A stretch of DNA of 64,000 nt from Methanosarcinaceae archaeon. Lineage in GTDB: Archaea; Halobacteriota; Methanosarcinia; Methanosarcinales; Methanosarcinaceae. The notes under the pieces were generated by a model that was given only the letters and a program-made list of their open reading frames with translations, did not search any database and had not been told where the DNA came from. The translations under genes were made by a program, and so were the position numbers. The stretch covers positions 1-64,000 of the forward strand of contig JAUWQD010000006.1 in NCBI GenBank assembly GCA_030611265.1, given 5' to 3'. Positions 62,449 to 64,000 of this stretch are shown here, piece after piece. Numbering within the stretch: the stretch's first letter is position 1; every line of letters starts with the position of its first letter.

Positions 62449-63195
62449 TTGTCAGATACAGATTATGATGATAGTGATGTTAAGATCGTCACAAAAGACA
62501 TAAAATTAGAAAATCCGGTGCTTATCGAGGGTTTTCCAGGCATTGGTCTTGTTGGGAACATTGCAAGCCAGCAGATAATCGATGAGTTGGATATGGCCTA
62601 CGTTGGTTCAATCGATTCAAGATACTTCCCTCCGATCGCGGTGTTATATGAAGGTCTTATAAATATGCCTGTTAGAATATATGAGAGTGTAGAACACAAT
62701 CTGATAATCGTGGTATCCGATATACCAATCAATCCTTCTGTATCCTATGATGTCAGCAAGGCTCTTGTCGAGTGGGCGAAATCCATAAACGTCAAAGAGA
62801 TCGTATCCATCGCCGGAATTGCGACAATGGGCGAGGATCATAAGGTGTTTGGTGCGGCAACGGATAAGGTCATGCTTGAGAAGATCAAGGACAAGGTAGA
62901 ACTTTTCCAGATGGGTACGATATCAGGCATATCCGGGAGTGTAATGGGAGAGTGTCTTGTGAATGAGATCCCTGCAATAAGCCTTCTTGGCGCAACACAG
63001 AGCCAAAACCCTGATCCAAGAGCAGCAGTTGTTGTTATTGAGGTACTTAACTTGTTATATAAGCTTTCAATAAACACCGAAAGTTTGATCGAGCAGGCAG
63101 AACAAATAGAAATTGAGATGCAAAAACTTGCCGAGGACGTCAGGACAACAGAGCAACCCGTAGCGCCAAGAAAAGAGTTCCCTATGTATGGGTAA
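62449..63195 (+). CDS. PAC2 family proteasome-assembly-chaperone-like protein
   Basis: The 248-residue protein has the PAC2 opening PVLIEGFPGIGLVGNIASQQII, then SRYFPPIAVLYEG, IVVSDIPINPSVSYDVSKALVEWA and the late SGISGSVMGECLVNEIPAISLL. Archaeal PbaA/PbaB proteins of this family bind proteasome subunits. It starts at a TTG (62449) with AAGGTGAT upstream. The DUF473 gene follows by 18 bases. Confidence 0.88.
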   Translation: MSDTDYDDSDVKIVTKDIKLENPVLIEGFPGIGLVGNIASQQIIDELDMAYVGSIDSRYFPPIAVLYEGLINMPVRIYESVEHNLIIVVSDIPINPSVSYDVSKALVEWAKSINVKEIVSIAGIATMGEDHKVFGAATDKVMLEKIKDKVELFQMGTISGISGSVMGECLVNEIPAISLLGATQSQNPDPRAAVVVIEVLNLLYKLSINTESLIEQAEQIEIEMQKLAEDVRTTEQPVAPRKEFPMYG

Positions 63196-63213
63196 TTACA
63201 TGAAAAAGGTGAT

Positions 63214-63606
63214 ATGATGGAGTATATTGCATTAACAGGAATATCTGAAAATGTTATGAAAGAACTCAGGAATCATGTCCTGCGGACAATTGAGATTCGA
63301 AATGCGCAAAATTTCTTTGCTGCACTAAGGCTCAATGCAGGAGATTATGTTTTCCTGACCCATACAAGTGGGCAGGATATTACTGCCGGCACATCTGGCG
63401 TTCTCGCAAGAGTGCTCAAGCATCAGATATCAACACACCTTGTGCTTCAAAGCAATGAGATGTTCTACGAAGAGCGCGAGATGACAATGGCAAGGATCCA
63501 GTTGGAGCCAAAGTATATTACACACATTCGCAAGGTTCTGTGCAGCGAGATTGGTGAAGTTGCACGCGTTATTGCGGATGAATCCTCGTGCTATGAAGCA
63601 CGGTGA
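63214..63606 (+). CDS. DUF473 domain protein
   Basis: The 130 residues match the archaeal family DUF473: YIALTGISENVMKELRNH, RTIEIRNAQNFFAAL, then DYVFLTHTSGQDITAGTSGV and a late helix with KYITHIRKVLCSE. It occurs in methanogens and relatives with no known function. The start is an ATG after AAAGGTGAT; the following ATG could also serve. It forms an operon with PAC2. Confidence 0.85.
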   Translation: MMEYIALTGISENVMKELRNHVLRTIEIRNAQNFFAALRLNAGDYVFLTHTSGQDITAGTSGVLARVLKHQISTHLVLQSNEMFYEEREMTMARIQLEPKYITHIRKVLCSEIGEVARVIADESSCYEAR

Positions 63607-63607
63607 T

Positions 63608-63630
63608 AAAATATATACTACGAGAAAATT
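63608..63630. repeat. Composite palindromic repeat, decayed copy E
   Basis: AAAATATATACTA, then CGAGAAAATT, matches the inner part of the minus-strand form of copies A and B, that is, the right half of an AT palindrome and the left arm of a hairpin. The second arm is not intact (a degenerate GATTAATTC at about 63664). It lies two bases after the stop of the DUF473 gene. Confidence 0.55.
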
Positions 63631-63728
63631 AGTTTGCCTACTGCTTTGCGATATCCTTATAGGCGATTAATTCTATTATGGTGTACTCTACCGACCAACA
63701 TGGTTTTTGGAGATAATTTTTAAAACGT

Positions 63729-63802
63729 GGGCTCGTGGTCTAGCTGGTTATGACGTCGCCTTCACACGGCGGAGGTCCTGAGTTCGAATCTCAGCGGGCC
63801 CA
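63729..63802 (+). tRNA. tRNA-Val (CAC)
   Basis: The acceptor stem GGGCTCG/CGGGCCC pairs over 7 bp with one G-T pair. The anticodon stem TCGCC/GGCGG encloses the loop TTCACAC, giving anticodon CAC for valine codon GTG. The T arm CTGAG-TTCGAAT-CTCAG is canonical. The discriminator is A, no CCA is encoded, and no intron is seen. Confidence 0.95.
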
Positions 63803-63853
63803 TTGTTTTTTGATTATGATTTTTGTATGTTCAATCTAAAACTAAAACCAGCA

Positions 63854-63874
63854 TAACCGCCGCAGGCGGCGTAT
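63854..63874. repeat. Short GC-rich hairpin repeat, second copy
   Basis: CCGCC (63857-63861) and GGCGG (63865-63869) pair around GCA, inside ATAACC and CGTAT. It resembles the hairpin at 40231-40252. The rest of the segment to the window end (63803-64000) is AT-rich and shows no gene. Confidence 0.5.
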
Positions 63875-64000
63875 CCCGCCATTGCCAACGAATTGTAAAT
63901 GCAAACCTATGGTAATCTCATATTTTCGTTTTATTTCCTTTTTATTTTCATTTTTAATCGACAGTTCAAACCGTATTTTTTGAGTATATTTCATCATTAA

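Overview
The window comes from a methanogenic (or methane-oxidising) archaeon of the order Methanosarcinales. The main evidence is a complete membrane-part operon for F420H2 dehydrogenase (fpoABCDHIJJKLMNO, 18863 down to 8784), genes for coenzyme F420 synthesis (cofG, cofH, cofC), the F420-dependent methylene-H4MPT dehydrogenase mtd, and a set of euryarchaeal or methanogen-restricted families (DUF22, DUF473, DUF2111, DUF2551, PAC2, COG1340, PGF-CTERM surface proteins). Archaeal TATA boxes and GGTG-type ribosome binding sites fit this. I cannot fix the genus. The coding DNA is moderately AT-rich, and one tRNA gene (tRNA-Val, CAC) lies near the right end.

Layout. 1-5.7 kb is an accessory, defence-like block: a type IIG restriction-methylation protein cut by the window edge, a HEPN-domain protein, a decayed second copy of the methyltransferase tail, an AlbA_2 protein and an HD hydrolase. 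5.8-6.1 kb is GC-rich and non-coding. 6.1-21.5 kb is on the minus strand: pyrG, small conserved genes, the fpo operon with visible promoter and terminator, zinc-ribbon and DUF22 genes, and an Lrp-type regulator. 21.7-26 kb (plus) is a ferredoxin, a CrtI-like flavoprotein and cofG-cofH-cofC. 26-31 kb mixes a roadblock protein, a peptidase U32 protein, a nitrilase, an AAA ATPase and gene fragments. 31-39 kb (minus) holds leuS, thrC, uppS and a radical SAM gene. 39-43 kb is another accessory stretch with an orphan HicB antitoxin, a TatD-linked radical SAM gene, a rubrerythrin-like protein and an IS630-family element next to a histidine kinase fragment. 43-51.8 kb holds engB, a DHH phosphoesterase, two PGF-CTERM surface proteins, Nif3, an HDAC-like protein, a coiled-coil protein and FxsA. 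51.8-54 kb is poorly coding and contains a 13-bp tandem repeat. 54-57.4 kb is a lipid or quinone-type cluster (UbiA, geranylgeranyl reductase, radical SAM). 57.5-64 kb holds COG1340, serB, mtd, a site-2 protease, several conserved unknowns, PAC2 and the tRNA.

How the genes connect. Mtd uses F420, whose deazaflavin head is made by CofG/CofH and whose side chain is activated by CofC. Reduced F420 is re-oxidised by the Fpo complex, which passes electrons to methanophenazine and pumps protons. The UbiA/reductase/radical SAM cluster is a candidate for making archaeal lipid or the methanophenazine carrier. Much of the core energy metabolism is therefore represented in one window.

The most unusual structure is a dispersed family of composite palindromic repeats (36341-36463, 39286-39343, 47664-47722, 62209-62331, and a decayed copy near 63608). 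In these, 33-35-nt hairpins with compensatory base changes alternate with AT-rich palindromes about 30 bp apart. Two 123-bp copies 26 kb apart differ at only two bases. I do not recognise this element.
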